From Devosia geojensis (GTDB lineage: Bacteria; Pseudomonadota; Alphaproteobacteria; Rhizobiales; Devosiaceae), in the NCBI RefSeq assembly GCF_000969415.1, contig NZ_JZEX01000120.1:1-36914 (forward strand): a DNA stretch of 36,914 bases, given 5' to 3'. The notes below the pieces were generated by a model, which saw nothing but the letters and a program-made list of their open reading frames with translations, had not been told where the DNA came from and searched no databases. The translations under genes and the position numbers were made by a program. This document shows positions 17,064 to 26,345 of the stretch, in pieces (positions within the stretch are counted from its first letter, which is position 1; each line of letters begins with the position of its first letter).

Positions 17064-19508
17064 ATGCTGCGTGTTCTGGGCTGGCTCTTCGGCTTGGGCA
17101 TGTTCCTGGCGCTGGGCGCCGTGGGAGCGGCTGCCGTTTACCTGACGACCGTCACCGCCGCGCTGCCAGACTATACCGTCCTCAAGGACTATCAGCCGCC
17201 GGTCACCACCCGCGTCCACGCGGCTGACGGGACGCTGCTTGCCGAATTCGCCCGCGAACGGCGCCTTTTCCAGCCGATCGAGACCGTGCCGCCGCTCCTG
17301 GTGCAGGCGTTTCTCGCGGCGGAGGACAAGGATTTCTACACCCATAACGGCATCGCCATCGACGGCGTCATGCGCGCGGTGCGCGACAACATCATGACGC
17401 AGATCGACGGCGGCAGCGGCCTCGTCGGCGCCTCGACCATCACCCAGCAGGTCGCCAAGAACTTCCTCCTGACCAGCGAGCAGACCTGGGACCGCAAGAT
17501 CCAGGAAGCGCTCCTGGCGCTGCGCATCGAGTCGACCTTCTCCAAGGACAAGATCCTCGAGCTCTACCTCAACGAGATCTTCCTCGGCCTCAACTCCTAC
17601 GGCGTCGCCGCCGCCGCGCTCAATTATTTCGACAAGGCCCTCTACCAGCTGACCCTGGCCGAGGCCGCCTATATCGCCGCGCTCCCCAAGGGGCCCAACA
17701 ACTATCATCCCTTCCGCCGCACCGAGGCGGCCATCGAGCGGCGCAACTGGGTGCTCGAGCGCATGCGCGACAACGGCTACATCACGACGCACGAGATGAC
17801 CGTCGCCCAGCAGGAGCCGCTCAACGTCATCCCCCGCCAGTCCGGCAGCCAGCTCTATTCGGCCGAGTATTTCACCGAGGAGGTGCGCCGCCAGCTTGCC
17901 AGGTTCTACGGTGAGGACCAGCTCTACGGCGGCGGGCTTTCCGTGCGCACGACGCTCGATCCGCAGCTTCAGGAATATGCCCGCGAGTCTCTGATGAAGG
18001 GGCTGATCGCCTTCGACCAGTCGCGCGGCTTCCGTGAACCGGTCGCCAGCATCGAGATCGGCGACGACTGGGGTCTCGACGTCGCCGCCATCACGCCGCT
18101 GAGCGACGTGCCCGAATGGCGGCTCGCGGTCGTGCTCGAGATGCGCCAGAACGAGGCCGTCATCGGCCTGCGCCCTACCCGGGAAGTCGACGGCGGCGTC
18201 GGGCCCGAAAGGGAGACGGGCATATTGTCGGGCCCCGACATCCGTTGGGTCTCCCGCTCCCTTTCGCAGCTGCTCTCGGTCGGCGACGTCGTCTATGTCT
18301 CGCCCGTCGCCGGTAAGGAGGGGGTCTATACCCTCCAGCAGGTGCCCGAGATCGAAGGCTCCCTCATCGCCATGGACCCGCGCACGGGGCGCGTCGTCGC
18401 CCTGGTCGGCGGGTTCTCCTTCGCTGAATCCGAGTTCAACCGCGCCACCCAGGCGCTGCGCCAGCCGGGCTCGGCTTTCAAGCCCATCGTTTACGCCGCG
18501 GCCCTCGACAACGGCTATACGCCGGCCTCCGTGGTGCTCGACGCGCCCGTCGAGATCCGCAATCCGGACGGCTCCATCTGGCGGCCCGAGAACTACGCCC
18601 AGGAGTTCTACGGCCCGCAGACCCTGCGGCGCGGTATCGAGCGCAGCCGCAACGTCATGACCGTGCGGCTCGCCAAGGATATCGGCATGCCGCTGGTCGC
18701 CGAATACGCCAAGCTCTTCGGCGTCTATGACGACATGATGCCGGTTCTCGCCATGGCGCTCGGCGCCGGCGAGACGACCAACATGCGCCTGACGGCTGCA
18801 TACGCCACCATCGCCAATGGCGGCCGGCGCATCATGCCGACGCTCATCGACCGCATCCAGGACCGCTACGGCAAGACCGTCTACCGCCACGATCACCGCC
18901 TCTGCGAAGGGTGCGTCGCCGGCGATTGGCACGGCCAGGCCGAGCCGAACATCGTCGACAACCGCGAGCAGGTGCTCGATCCCATGACCGCCTACCAGAT
19001 CACCTCGATGATGGAGGGCGTCGTCCAGCGCGGCACCGGCACCGTGGCGCGCGCACTCAACCGTCCTGTCGCCGGCAAGACCGGCACCACCAACGACTAC
19101 AAGGATGCATGGTTCGTCGGCTTCACGCCCGAATTGGCCGTCGGCGTCTATATGGGCTACGACGTACCCCGCAGCATGGGCAACGCCTCGACCGGCGGCG
19201 GGGTCGCCGTGCCGATCTTCACCGATTTCGTCGGCAAGGCGCTGGCCGGCCACCCGCCGACCCCGTTCAATATGCCGTCCGGCATGGTGGCGGACTGGAT
19301 CGACCCGACGTCCGGCGTAAAGGTCTCCGAGGGCCAGTCGGCCATCCTCGAGGCGTTCAAGCCTGGCACCGGGCCCAACTCGATGACTTCGGTCATCGGC
19401 GTCGGCAACCAGACCTATATGGAGCTGCCGCCCGCTGCCGCCGTCACCCAGCCGGCCGGCAACGGGGTCTACATGGACCCAGCCTTTAACCGGGGCGGGT
19501 TGTTCTGA
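17064..19508 (+). CDS. mrcA: Penicillin-binding protein 1A, bifunctional glycosyltransferase/transpeptidase
   Basis: 814 residues. Polymerises lipid II and crosslinks peptidoglycan; inner membrane with the bulk in the periplasm. One N-terminal membrane segment (about residues 5-30) precedes the GT51 domain, with catalytic Glu87 in AAEDKDF and the conserved GASTITQQVAKN, RKIQEALLALRIE and LNEIFLG. An OB-like insertion region (about 290-440) separates it from the transpeptidase with SAFK (Ser470), SRN (528-530) and KTGTT (Lys672). The PBP1A assignment rests on length and domain order. ATG 17064 gives a normal anchor. The very large ORF on the opposite strand is a shadow. Confidence 0.96.
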   Translation: MLRVLGWLFGLGMFLALGAVGAAAVYLTTVTAALPDYTVLKDYQPPVTTRVHAADGTLLAEFARERRLFQPIETVPPLLVQAFLAAEDKDFYTHNGIAIDGVMRAVRDNIMTQIDGGSGLVGASTITQQVAKNFLLTSEQTWDRKIQEALLALRIESTFSKDKILELYLNEIFLGLNSYGVAAAALNYFDKALYQLTLAEAAYIAALPKGPNNYHPFRRTEAAIERRNWVLERMRDNGYITTHEMTVAQQEPLNVIPRQSGSQLYSAEYFTEEVRRQLARFYGEDQLYGGGLSVRTTLDPQLQEYARESLMKGLIAFDQSRGFREPVASIEIGDDWGLDVAAITPLSDVPEWRLAVVLEMRQNEAVIGLRPTREVDGGVGPERETGILSGPDIRWVSRSLSQLLSVGDVVYVSPVAGKEGVYTLQQVPEIEGSLIAMDPRTGRVVALVGGFSFAESEFNRATQALRQPGSAFKPIVYAAALDNGYTPASVVLDAPVEIRNPDGSIWRPENYAQEFYGPQTLRRGIERSRNVMTVRLAKDIGMPLVAEYAKLFGVYDDMMPVLAMALGAGETTNMRLTAAYATIANGGRRIMPTLIDRIQDRYGKTVYRHDHRLCEGCVAGDWHGQAEPNIVDNREQVLDPMTAYQITSMMEGVVQRGTGTVARALNRPVAGKTGTTNDYKDAWFVGFTPELAVGVYMGYDVPRSMGNASTGGGVAVPIFTDFVGKALAGHPPTPFNMPSGMVADWIDPTSGVKVSEGQSAILEAFKPGTGPNSMTSVIGVGNQTYMELPPAAAVTQPAGNGVYMDPAFNRGGLF

Positions 19509-19533
19509 GGTTTGCGATCTCCACAGGCCGGGT

Positions 19534-19562
19534 TGATCCTTGCGCCCCCCTTCGCTACATGA
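19534..19562 (+). promoter_or_regulatory. Candidate promoter for prfB
   Basis: TTGATC at 19534-19539, 17-base spacer, TACATG at 19557-19562, 24 bases before the prfB start. The hexamers are weak (4 of 6 and 3 of 6), so this is only a plausible candidate in the 78-base gap after mrcA. Confidence 0.3.
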
Positions 19563-19586
19563 AGCGCCGGTAACAAGGACATGTCC

Positions 19587-20700
19587 ATGCGTGCGGAAAC
19601 CGAGAAAGTCGTCGGCGAAATCGAGCAGGTTCTGACCCTGCTGAGGAGGCATCTTTGACTGGGATACAGCCCAGACACGCCTCGACGCGCTGAACGCGCA
19701 AGCCGAATCCCCCGATCTCTGGAACGACCCTGAAAAGGCGCGCGACGTCATGCGCCAGCGCGACGATCTCGACGCGCAGGTTTCGGCCGTGCACGCCATG
19801 GAATCGGGCATCCGCGACAACGTCGAGCTGATCGAGCTCGGCGAAGCCGAGGGAGACCAGGAGATCGTCAAGGAGGCCGAAGCCGCGCTCGTCGAGATGC
19901 GCAATCAGGCGGCGCGCCTGCAGGTCGAAACGCTCCTTTCGGGTGAAGCCGACAAGAACGACTGCTTTGTCGAAATCCACTCCGGCGCCGGCGGCACCGA
20001 GAGCCAGGATTGGGCCAACATGCTGCTGCGCATGTATTCGCGCTGGGCCGAGCAGCGCGACTTCAAGGTCGACACCATCGAGATCCACGACGGCGAAGAA
20101 GCCGGCATCAAGTCCGCGACCATCCAGGTCAAGGGCCACAACGCCTATGGCTGGCTGAAGACCGAGAGCGGCGTGCACCGGCTGGTGCGCATCAGCCCCT
20201 ATGATTCGGCGGCGCGCCGCCATACCAGTTTCTCCAGCGTCTGGGTCTATCCGGTCATCGACGACACCATCGAGATCGAGATCAACGAGAGCGACTGCCG
20301 CATCGACACCTACCGGTCCTCGGGCGCGGGCGGCCAGCACGTCAATACCACCGACTCGGCCATCCGCATCACCCACATCCCGACCGGGATCGTGGTCGCC
20401 TGCCAGGCCGAGCGCAGCCAGCACAAGAACCGGGCGACCGCCTGGAACATGCTGCGCGCACGACTCTACGAGCTCGAGTTGCAGAAGCGCGAGGAGGCGG
20501 CCAACGCCACCGAGGCCACCAAGACCGACATCGGCTGGGGCCACCAGATCCGCTCCTACGTCCTCCAGCCCTACCAGATGGTCAAGGACCTGCGCACCGG
20601 CGTCGAAACCAGCCAGCCCTCGGCCGTCCTCGACGGCGACCTCGACCAGTTCATGGAAGCCGCGCTCGCCCAGCGCGTCGGGCTGACCGAGGAAGCCTAA
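19587..20700 (+). CDS. prfB: Peptide chain release factor 2 (programmed +1 frameshift)
   Basis: Recognises UGA and UAA stop codons and hydrolyses peptidyl-tRNA on the ribosome. 370 residues when read as 19587-19655 joined to 19657-20700, skipping T19656. The zero frame runs [14 protein letters not shown] to RRHL and stops at TGA 19656-19658; the +1 frame continues [13 protein letters not shown], the normal RF2 sequence. GGQ, the catalytic tripeptide, is at 248-250. The codon-recognition tripeptide is SPY (203-205) where E. coli has SPF. I prefer ATG 19587 over ATG 19581 because AAGGA is then properly spaced and family members in alphaproteobacteria begin MRAE. Without the frameshift a caller would report a protein starting at 19750. 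Confidence 0.97.
19644..19659 (+). promoter_or_regulatory. prfB programmed +1 frameshift signal
   Basis: An internal Shine-Dalgarno AGGAGG (19644-19649), three bases, then CTT-TGA-C (19653-19659). This is the canonical slippery site: when RF2 is scarce the UGA is read slowly and the ribosome slips forward one base on CUUU, so RF2 controls its own synthesis. Confidence 0.95.
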
Positions 20701-20744
20701 CCCCCAACGCCCTGGGTGGGCACAATTCCACCACCACCCCGATT

Positions 20745-20807
20745 GTCATCCCGGCGAAAGCCGGGACCCATCCCGAGATGTCGCCACAGCCGCAAGGTGT
20801 ATGAACA
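20745..20807. repeat. Dispersed palindromic repeat, family B copy 1
   Basis: 63 bases beginning GTCATCCCGGCGAAAGCCGG, with an internal hairpin CCCGGC-GAAA-GCCGGG, and ending GCCGCAAGGTGTATGAACA. It matches 36564-36626 at 58 of 63 positions. It lies between the converging prfB and M23 peptidase genes, where the hairpin could also help end transcripts. A degenerate right arm may extend to about 20855. Confidence 0.8.
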
Positions 20808-20868
20808 AGCGGGACGTGCAATTGCTCGTTGGGCTCGCTTTTCCCGCAAATGACGGCGGCCGGCGACC

Positions 20869-21987
20869 TCAAAGCAGCTGGGACAGCCGCTTTCCCGATT
20901 CCAGGAACGCCTTCGGATTGAGCGGCGCATCGTCCCGTCGCACTTCGAAATGCAGGTGCGGCCCGGTGGACCGCCCCGTCGAGCCGACGCGGGCGATCGG
21001 CGTGCCGGCGACGACCTCCTGGCCTTTGTCGACGAGGATCGCCGAGAGATGCGCATAGCGCGTCACCAGCCCGCTGCCATGCGTGATCTCGACGAGATTG
21101 CCGTATCCCGCCTGCCGGCCGGCGAACGTGACCTTGCCCTCGCCGGCGCTGAACACGGCCGTTCCGGTTGCCGCGGCGAAATCGAGGCCCGCATGGAAGG
21201 CGCGGCCGCCGGTGAAAGGATCGCGGCGGTTGCCGAAGCCCGAGCTCTGGCGATAGCTGCCCGCGATCGGCATGTGCACCGGCGCGCGTTCGATGGCGCC
21301 CTTGGCCGCCTGGTAACGGTAGAGCGCCGCCATCACGGAATTGGCGTCGCCGACGAGGTCAAGCGAGGCGCTGTCCTCGCCCGCCGGCGGCAACAAGGGA
21401 CCACCCATGCCGGCAGCGGCTCCCTCGGGCAGGTCGACGGCGATGCCCAGCGCACGGAACTCGGCGACGATGTTTTCCGTCTTGCCCGTCGCCGCATGCG
21501 AGATCGCCGTCATCGCGGCACGCGATTCCGCCATCATGGCCCCGAGGGTGCGCGCCGTGGCGTCGACATCGGGATTGCCCGTCGCCGGCAGATAGGCGGC
21601 GCTTGTTTCCAGCGTTTCGTCCGCGCCGGAGGGCAGGGCGGCCGCTTCGATCCCCAGTTCCCCCGCCTTGGTGACGAGCGCCCGCACCAGCTCGTGCTGC
21701 TCGGAAAGCAGTTCCTGCTGCTGCGAAAGCTCCTGGAGCTGCAGGTTGAGGTCGCCCGCCTGTGCGTAGCTGCGCGAATAGAGCCGGTCGACCTCGATGC
21801 GCAGTTGCGTGATCCGGTCTTCGTAGGCCGAGAGGAGGTCCTCGCTCTGCCCGCTGGTCAGTCGCGCGATATCCGGGCTCATCAGCAGGCCGGCGACGGC
21901 AAGCGCGTTGGTCAGCATGAGCAGGCCGGTCAGCCCGTAGAACAGCGGGGCAGGGATGCCGCTTGCCTTTCCACGCCGCCCGCTCAC
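20869..21987 (-). CDS. M23 (LytM) family metallopeptidase with coiled coil, membrane-anchored
   Basis: 372 residues. A membrane segment (about residues 14-37) is followed by a Gln/Glu/Leu-rich coiled coil (about 47-110), a low-complexity middle, and a LytM domain (about 240-355). Zinc ligands are His265 and Asp269 (FHAGLDFA) and His346; His313 (YAH) and His344 (GPHLHFEV) complete the active site, so it should be an active endopeptidase cleaving peptidoglycan crosslinks. The layout resembles the anchored cell-division/envelope LytM proteins of alphaproteobacteria. ORF 22008-22040 upstream carries two CtrA-like half-sites. The peroxiredoxin gene is on the same strand, 83 bases upstream. Confidence 0.92.
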   Translation of the reverse strand: MSGRRGKASGIPAPLFYGLTGLLMLTNALAVAGLLMSPDIARLTSGQSEDLLSAYEDRITQLRIEVDRLYSRSYAQAGDLNLQLQELSQQQELLSEQHELVRALVTKAGELGIEAAALPSGADETLETSAAYLPATGNPDVDATARTLGAMMAESRAAMTAISHAATGKTENIVAEFRALGIAVDLPEGAAAGMGGPLLPPAGEDSASLDLVGDANSVMAALYRYQAAKGAIERAPVHMPIAGSYRQSSGFGNRRDPFTGGRAFHAGLDFAAATGTAVFSAGEGKVTFAGRQAGYGNLVEITHGSGLVTRYAHLSAILVDKGQEVVAGTPIARVGSTGRSTGPHLHFEVRRDDAPLNPKAFLESGKRLSQLL

Positions 21988-22007
21988 GCACTCGCTCCAT
22001 GCCGCTT

Positions 22008-22040
22008 ATGGTTAGCGAACTATGGCGGAGTTTGGTTAAC
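22008..22040 (-). promoter_or_regulatory. Possible CtrA half-sites upstream of the M23 peptidase
   Basis: On the - strand GTTAACCAA (22032-22040) and CTAACCAT (22008-22015) resemble the TTAACCAT half-motif of CtrA, the alphaproteobacterial cell-cycle regulator. They lie 21-53 bases before the peptidase start, a promoter position. Motif match only, and the motif is short. Confidence 0.3.
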
Positions 22041-22070
22041 AACGCGCAAAGCGCTATGGCCAGCCGATAT

Positions 22071-22547
22071 TCAGCGCGCCACGACCTCCTCGAGCGCCTT
22101 CAATACCTTCTCGGCATGACCCTTGATCCGGGTCGCCGGAACGATCGCCGCGATCCTGCCTTCGGCGTCGATGACGAAGCTCGTGCGCACCAGCCCGAGG
22201 TATTCGCGCCCGTAGAGCTTCTTCTGCTGCCAAAGGCCGTAGGGGCCGATCGCCTTGTGGTCCGGATCGGAGAGGAGCGGCACCTTGAGCCCGTACTTGT
22301 CGCGGAACTGGCAGTGGGATTCGATGCTGTCGGGTGAGATGCCGGCAAGCACGGCGCCGGCTTTCTCGAATGCGGCGGCGGTCTGCGAGAACTCCTGATT
22401 CTCGCGGGTGCAGTTGTCGGTGTCGTCCTGCGGATAGAAGAAGAGCACGACCGGACGCCCCCTGTGGTCCGACAGGCGGAATGTCGTGCCGGCATCCGTC
22501 GGAAGGGCGAAATCGGGCGCGCTGTCGCCGATCGAGGGTGTGCTCAT
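22071..22547 (-). CDS. bcp: Thioredoxin-dependent peroxiredoxin, PrxQ/BCP type
   Basis: 158 residues. Reduces hydrogen peroxide and organic hydroperoxides in the cytoplasm, recycled by thioredoxin. The thioredoxin fold is clear: APDFALPTDAG, VVLFFYPQDDTDNCTREN with peroxidatic Cys46, then ISPDSIESHCQFRDKYGLKVPLLSD. The E. coli BCP resolving cysteine five residues after the peroxidatic one is absent; Cys79 is the only other cysteine and may take that role. ATG 22547 is the natural start (MSTPSIGDSAPDF). Confidence 0.93.
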   Translation of the reverse strand: MSTPSIGDSAPDFALPTDAGTTFRLSDHRGRPVVLFFYPQDDTDNCTRENQEFSQTAAAFEKAGAVLAGISPDSIESHCQFRDKYGLKVPLLSDPDHKAIGPYGLWQQKKLYGREYLGLVRTSFVIDAEGRIAAIVPATRIKGHAEKVLKALEEVVAR

Positions 22548-22692
22548 GGAACTTTTCCCGTCAGATGCTTGGAACCGATGGATGGTAAGGGTTTTGGTGC
22601 CTTATTCCAGCCGGTATCATTCAGCAATAGACCCGAGCGGTTGATTCCATGGAGGGCCAGGACATATCGACCGAGCCCAGATACGCGAGCAA

Positions 22693-25600
22693 GTGAAGGC
22701 GTCAGAACTGACCGCAACCGCAGACACGCCGGAAATTTCGGCGCGCCGCAGGCCGCGTTTGCCTTTTGCCGCCGTCATCGTGGCCTGGGTTCTGGGCGTT
22801 CCCTGTGCGCTCCTGGTCCTTCTCTACGTCGTCCTGCTCATCACCCCCATCCGGCTGCCCTATGTCAGCCAGGGCGCGCGGGCGCTCGCCATGTCGACCA
22901 TGGCCCCGACGACCGACCTCGAGCTCGGCGACATGGGGCTGGCCATCGAGGGTGGCGTCTGGCCCGTCCTCCAGTTCAACAACGTGACCCTTTCCGACTC
23001 CAAGACCGGCGCGCTGATCGCCATGGAGGCGCTCGAGATCGGCTTCTCGCCGATCCGCGCGCTCCTCGGCCAGCCGAGCGCCACGGTCACCATGGTCGGA
23101 CCTCACATCCAGATGGTGCAGGATCTCTTCGGCCCGCGGGTTGCCCGTTTCGAGCTGGTCGAGGATCCGGAGGGCGGGCCGGCGACGGTACGGGTTCTCG
23201 AGGGCGAGACCTCCTTTCCCGCCATCGATATCTCCGCCAACGGCGTGGCGCTCAACGGGCAATCCCCGGCCGACGGCTCGGTGCAGCTGCGTTCGGACAA
23301 CGACTGGCTGGTCTATAACCTCAAGGCCGCCGAAACGGGGATGGCCGATATCGTCGAGCAGGTGGAGATGGGGCGCTTCTCGCGCCTCGTCATCCGCGAC
23401 GGCGTCGTCGAGATGAGCGATTCCGTCTACGGCCTCTTCCGCCGCTTCGAGGACATCTCCCTCGATGTCGCCCAGGGGCGCGACCGCGAGGTCGTGCAGG
23501 GCACCTTCTCCGCCCGGCTCGGCGGGCGCACCATGGCCGGCACGCTTTCGCGCACCGTCGAGCAGGATGGCGGTACGCGCCTCGAGGCCGATATCGCCAA
23601 TATCGACTTCGCGTCCTTCCTGCCGTTCATCGATGACCCCGACGCGCTGATCGCCGTGCGCGGCGCCGGGGCGATATCGATCGACGTGCATTTCACCCCC
23701 GAAACCGGCGATCCGGAAGACGGAGAGTTCAAGCTCGATCTCACCGGCCTCGACCTGCGCATCAAGGACGATTTCTTCCCCATCGCCAGTTCCATCGTCG
23801 ACATCGACTGGTCGCCCGACACCGCGACCTTCACCATGGCCGAGAGCGCCCTGAGCATCGGGCAGAGCTCCGCATACGTTTCGGGCGTCTTTGCCCTCGG
23901 GCTCGACCAGGCCTATGGGCCGACCATCGGCATGTCGATGACCGCCCGCAACCTCGCGCTTCACCCTGGCGACATGGAAGCGCCGCAGGCTCCATTCGAG
24001 GAGGTGACGCTCACCGGCTGGTCTGCGCCCCTCTATGGCGCGACCGGTATCGACCGGCTGGTGGCGCGCAAGGGTGACGGGCGCATCGAGATGTCCGGCC
24101 GCATCGACATGCTGCGGGCCGGCATGGGGATCGACCTGACTCTTTCGGGCCAGGGCGTCAGCGCCGACGACGTGAAGCGCATCTGGCCCTACATGATGGC
24201 CCGCGACAGCCGGGACTGGTTCGTCGCCAACGTGTCCGACGGTGCGGTGAAGGACACGCGAATGCGCTTCTCCTTCCCCGTCGGGTCCCTGGCGATCGGT
24301 GAGGAAGACGTTCCCCTGCCCGAGGACTCCATCTCCATCGATCTGGTCGGAACAGGCGTCGTCGCCCGCGCCACCCCCGAGATGGCGCCCATTGAGGTCG
24401 CCGGCGATGTGACGCTGCGCCTGCGCGACGACGACCTTTCCGTTGCCGCCGCCGGTGGCGAGTTTCCGACCGAGGCGGGCCCCGTGACCGTGTCCAACCC
24501 CGCGCTCGCCATGGAAACCTCCGTCGACGGCCGGGGCATCTTCGAGGTTTCCGGCGATATCCGCTCAAACATCCCGTCGCTCATCGCCCTGGTGCGCGAG
24601 CAGCAGCCGGGCCTCATCGAAAACCTCGACCTACCCCTGGACATCGATGCTCTGACCGGCACCGTGGACGCCGCGATGCTCGGAACCGTCACGTTGAACG
24701 AGGAGGGCGCCGAGGAGCCCTTCCGCATCGACTACGTCCTCAACGGCTCGGTCAACGGCTTCTCCAGCAGCAAGCCCGTCATGGATCACCGGGTCGGCGA
24801 TGGACGGCTGATGTTCAGCGCCTCTCAGGAGGGCTTCCAGCTCGGCGGCACCGCGGCCATCGACGGCAAGGAAGCCGAGATCGAGTTCACAGGGGCGATC
24901 GGCGCCGAGCCGACCCTGCGCCTCGCGACGACCGTCTCGGCCGACGATCTCGCCAAGCTCGGGTTCGACGTCTCCGATTTCTTCTCGGGCGAGGTGCGCG
25001 TCGTCGGCCAGCCCATGCCGGACGGCACGTTCCAGGCCATCGCCGACCTGACCAATGCGCGCATCACCCTCGAGGACATCGGCGTCTCCAAGGCTTCCGG
25101 CGTGCCGGGCACGCTGCGCGCCGTCGTCGCGCCAGATGGCGAGGTGACGGAGCTGCGCGACATCGACCTCACCTTCGGCAGCGCACATCTGGCAGGTTCG
25201 CTTAGTTATCACATGAGCGATGGGCTGCAACTCGCTGAATTCTCGACATTCCAGCTGAGTAGCGGCGACAACGCCACCGTTCGCGTTGCGCCGATCGACG
25301 GGGGCTACGGCCTCGTCATGCGCGGGCGCCAGTTCGATCTGAAGCCGATGCTGCGCCGCTATTTCGGCCTGGGCACCGGCACCGGCGGCGTCAGCACCAC
25401 CCAGTTCAACGAGATGCTCGCCCTCGACGTCGAGCTCGACCGGGCGATCGGCTTCTATCAGACCACCGCGTTCAACGTGGATGTCGACCTGCTGCTCTCG
25501 GGCTCGGACCTGCGCCGCGCCAACGTCACCGCCAATTTCAGTGAAGGCAACGCCCTCGCCGTCACCACCAACACCACGCCCGAGGGGCGCATCATGTCGA

Positions 25601-26175
25601 TGGCGTTCAACGACGCCGGCACGATCCTGCGGCTTCTCGGCGTCTATTCGCAGCTCGCCGGCGGGCAGGGCAGCCTCGTGCTCAACCGCAATGCCGCGCG
25701 CGATACGGAAGTCGGCGAGCTGCAGCTGCAGAACTTCTCGCTGATCGACGAAGCGAACGTGGCGCAAGTGCTTGGCAACCATCAGGATTCGCGCGAGCTC
25801 ATCGCCCAGCAGAACCGGCTGGATTTCCAGCGCGGCCGCGTCACCTTCACCCGTCGCGACGATCGCATCGAGGTCAACGAGGGCGTGCTCGCCGGCTCCA
25901 GCATCGGCGGAACGGTGCGCGGCTACATCTATACCGACCAGCGTCAGTACGACCTCACCGGCACCTATGTGCCGCTCTTCGGGCTCAACAACGCATTCCG
26001 CCAGATACCGCTGCTCGGCCCGCTGCTCGGCGGCCGGGAAGGTGAGGGGCTCGTCGGCGTCACCTTCGCGGTGCGCGGGCCCCTCGACAATCCCCAGTTC
26101 CGAATCAACCCGCTCTCGGCCCTGCTTCCGGGCGTCTTCCGCGAACTCTTCGAGTTCCAGACGCAGACGCAATAG
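22693..26175 (+). CDS. AsmA-like / DUF3971 large envelope protein
   Basis: 1160 residues from GTG 22693. A basic cytoplasmic N-terminus (ARRRPR) is followed by one membrane segment (about 23-50), then a very long beta-rich periplasmic chain with repeated pattern of alternating hydrophobic residues. The C-terminal part (about 900-1140: FNVDVDLLLSGSDLRRANV, MAFNDAGTILRLLGVYSQLAGGQG, GLVGVTFAVRGPLDNPQF) is the AsmA-like C-terminal region shared with YhdP and TamB. This superfamily is thought to bridge the periplasm and carry phospholipids to the outer membrane; that role here is inferred from family. It stands alone and ends at a strong terminator. The - strand ORFs over it are shadows. Confidence 0.85.
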   Translation: MKASELTATADTPEISARRRPRLPFAAVIVAWVLGVPCALLVLLYVVLLITPIRLPYVSQGARALAMSTMAPTTDLELGDMGLAIEGGVWPVLQFNNVTLSDSKTGALIAMEALEIGFSPIRALLGQPSATVTMVGPHIQMVQDLFGPRVARFELVEDPEGGPATVRVLEGETSFPAIDISANGVALNGQSPADGSVQLRSDNDWLVYNLKAAETGMADIVEQVEMGRFSRLVIRDGVVEMSDSVYGLFRRFEDISLDVAQGRDREVVQGTFSARLGGRTMAGTLSRTVEQDGGTRLEADIANIDFASFLPFIDDPDALIAVRGAGAISIDVHFTPETGDPEDGEFKLDLTGLDLRIKDDFFPIASSIVDIDWSPDTATFTMAESALSIGQSSAYVSGVFALGLDQAYGPTIGMSMTARNLALHPGDMEAPQAPFEEVTLTGWSAPLYGATGIDRLVARKGDGRIEMSGRIDMLRAGMGIDLTLSGQGVSADDVKRIWPYMMARDSRDWFVANVSDGAVKDTRMRFSFPVGSLAIGEEDVPLPEDSISIDLVGTGVVARATPEMAPIEVAGDVTLRLRDDDLSVAAAGGEFPTEAGPVTVSNPALAMETSVDGRGIFEVSGDIRSNIPSLIALVREQQPGLIENLDLPLDIDALTGTVDAAMLGTVTLNEEGAEEPFRIDYVLNGSVNGFSSSKPVMDHRVGDGRLMFSASQEGFQLGGTAAIDGKEAEIEFTGAIGAEPTLRLATTVSADDLAKLGFDVSDFFSGEVRVVGQPMPDGTFQAIADLTNARITLEDIGVSKASGVPGTLRAVVAPDGEVTELRDIDLTFGSAHLAGSLSYHMSDGLQLAEFSTFQLSSGDNATVRVAPIDGGYGLVMRGRQFDLKPMLRRYFGLGTGTGGVSTTQFNEMLALDVELDRAIGFYQTTAFNVDVDLLLSGSDLRRANVTANFSEGNALAVTTNTTPEGRIMSMAFNDAGTILRLLGVYSQLAGGQGSLVLNRNAARDTEVGELQLQNFSLIDEANVAQVLGNHQDSRELIAQQNRLDFQRGRVTFTRRDDRIEVNEGVLAGSSIGGTVRGYIYTDQRQYDLTGTYVPLFGLNNAFRQIPLLGPLLGGREGEGLVGVTFAVRGPLDNPQFRINPLSALLPGVFRELFEFQTQTQ

Positions 26176-26206
26176 AAAAGGCCCGATGCGCTGACGCATC
26201 GGGCTT
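26176..26206 (+). terminator. Rho-independent terminator after the AsmA-like gene
   Basis: AAAAG directly after the stop codon, then GCCCGATGCG (26181-26190), loop CTGA, CGCATCGGGC (26195-26204), then TT and a T-rich stretch. The ten-base perfect stem makes it one of the clearest terminators in the window. Confidence 0.88.
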
Positions 26207-26237
26207 CCTGTTTCCAAGCGAATCGTCGGCTCCTTCG

Positions 26238-26343
26238 CCTCCCTCCCCCTTGAGGGAGGGATTGAGGGTGGGGGTGGGTCGGTGAGCCGCCGATGCTTTT
26301 TCCCACCTCCAAGCCCCTTCCCTTTAAGGGGAGGGAGCCCCCC
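26238..26343. repeat. C/G-rich palindromic repeat, family A copy 2
   Basis: CCTCCCTCCCCCTTGAGGGA on the left and CCCTTTAAGGGGAGGGAGCC on the right form imperfect inverted arms, each with its own hairpin. It fills the space between the AsmA terminator and the tyrS stop codon. It is more diverged than copy 1 at 4624-4737. Confidence 0.7.
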
Positions 26344-26345
26344 GT

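Noticed and set aside
16872..19904. 1010-codon - strand frame opposite mrcA
   Set aside because: The translation is low-complexity and resembles nothing, while the + strand encodes a complete PBP1A with all catalytic motifs.
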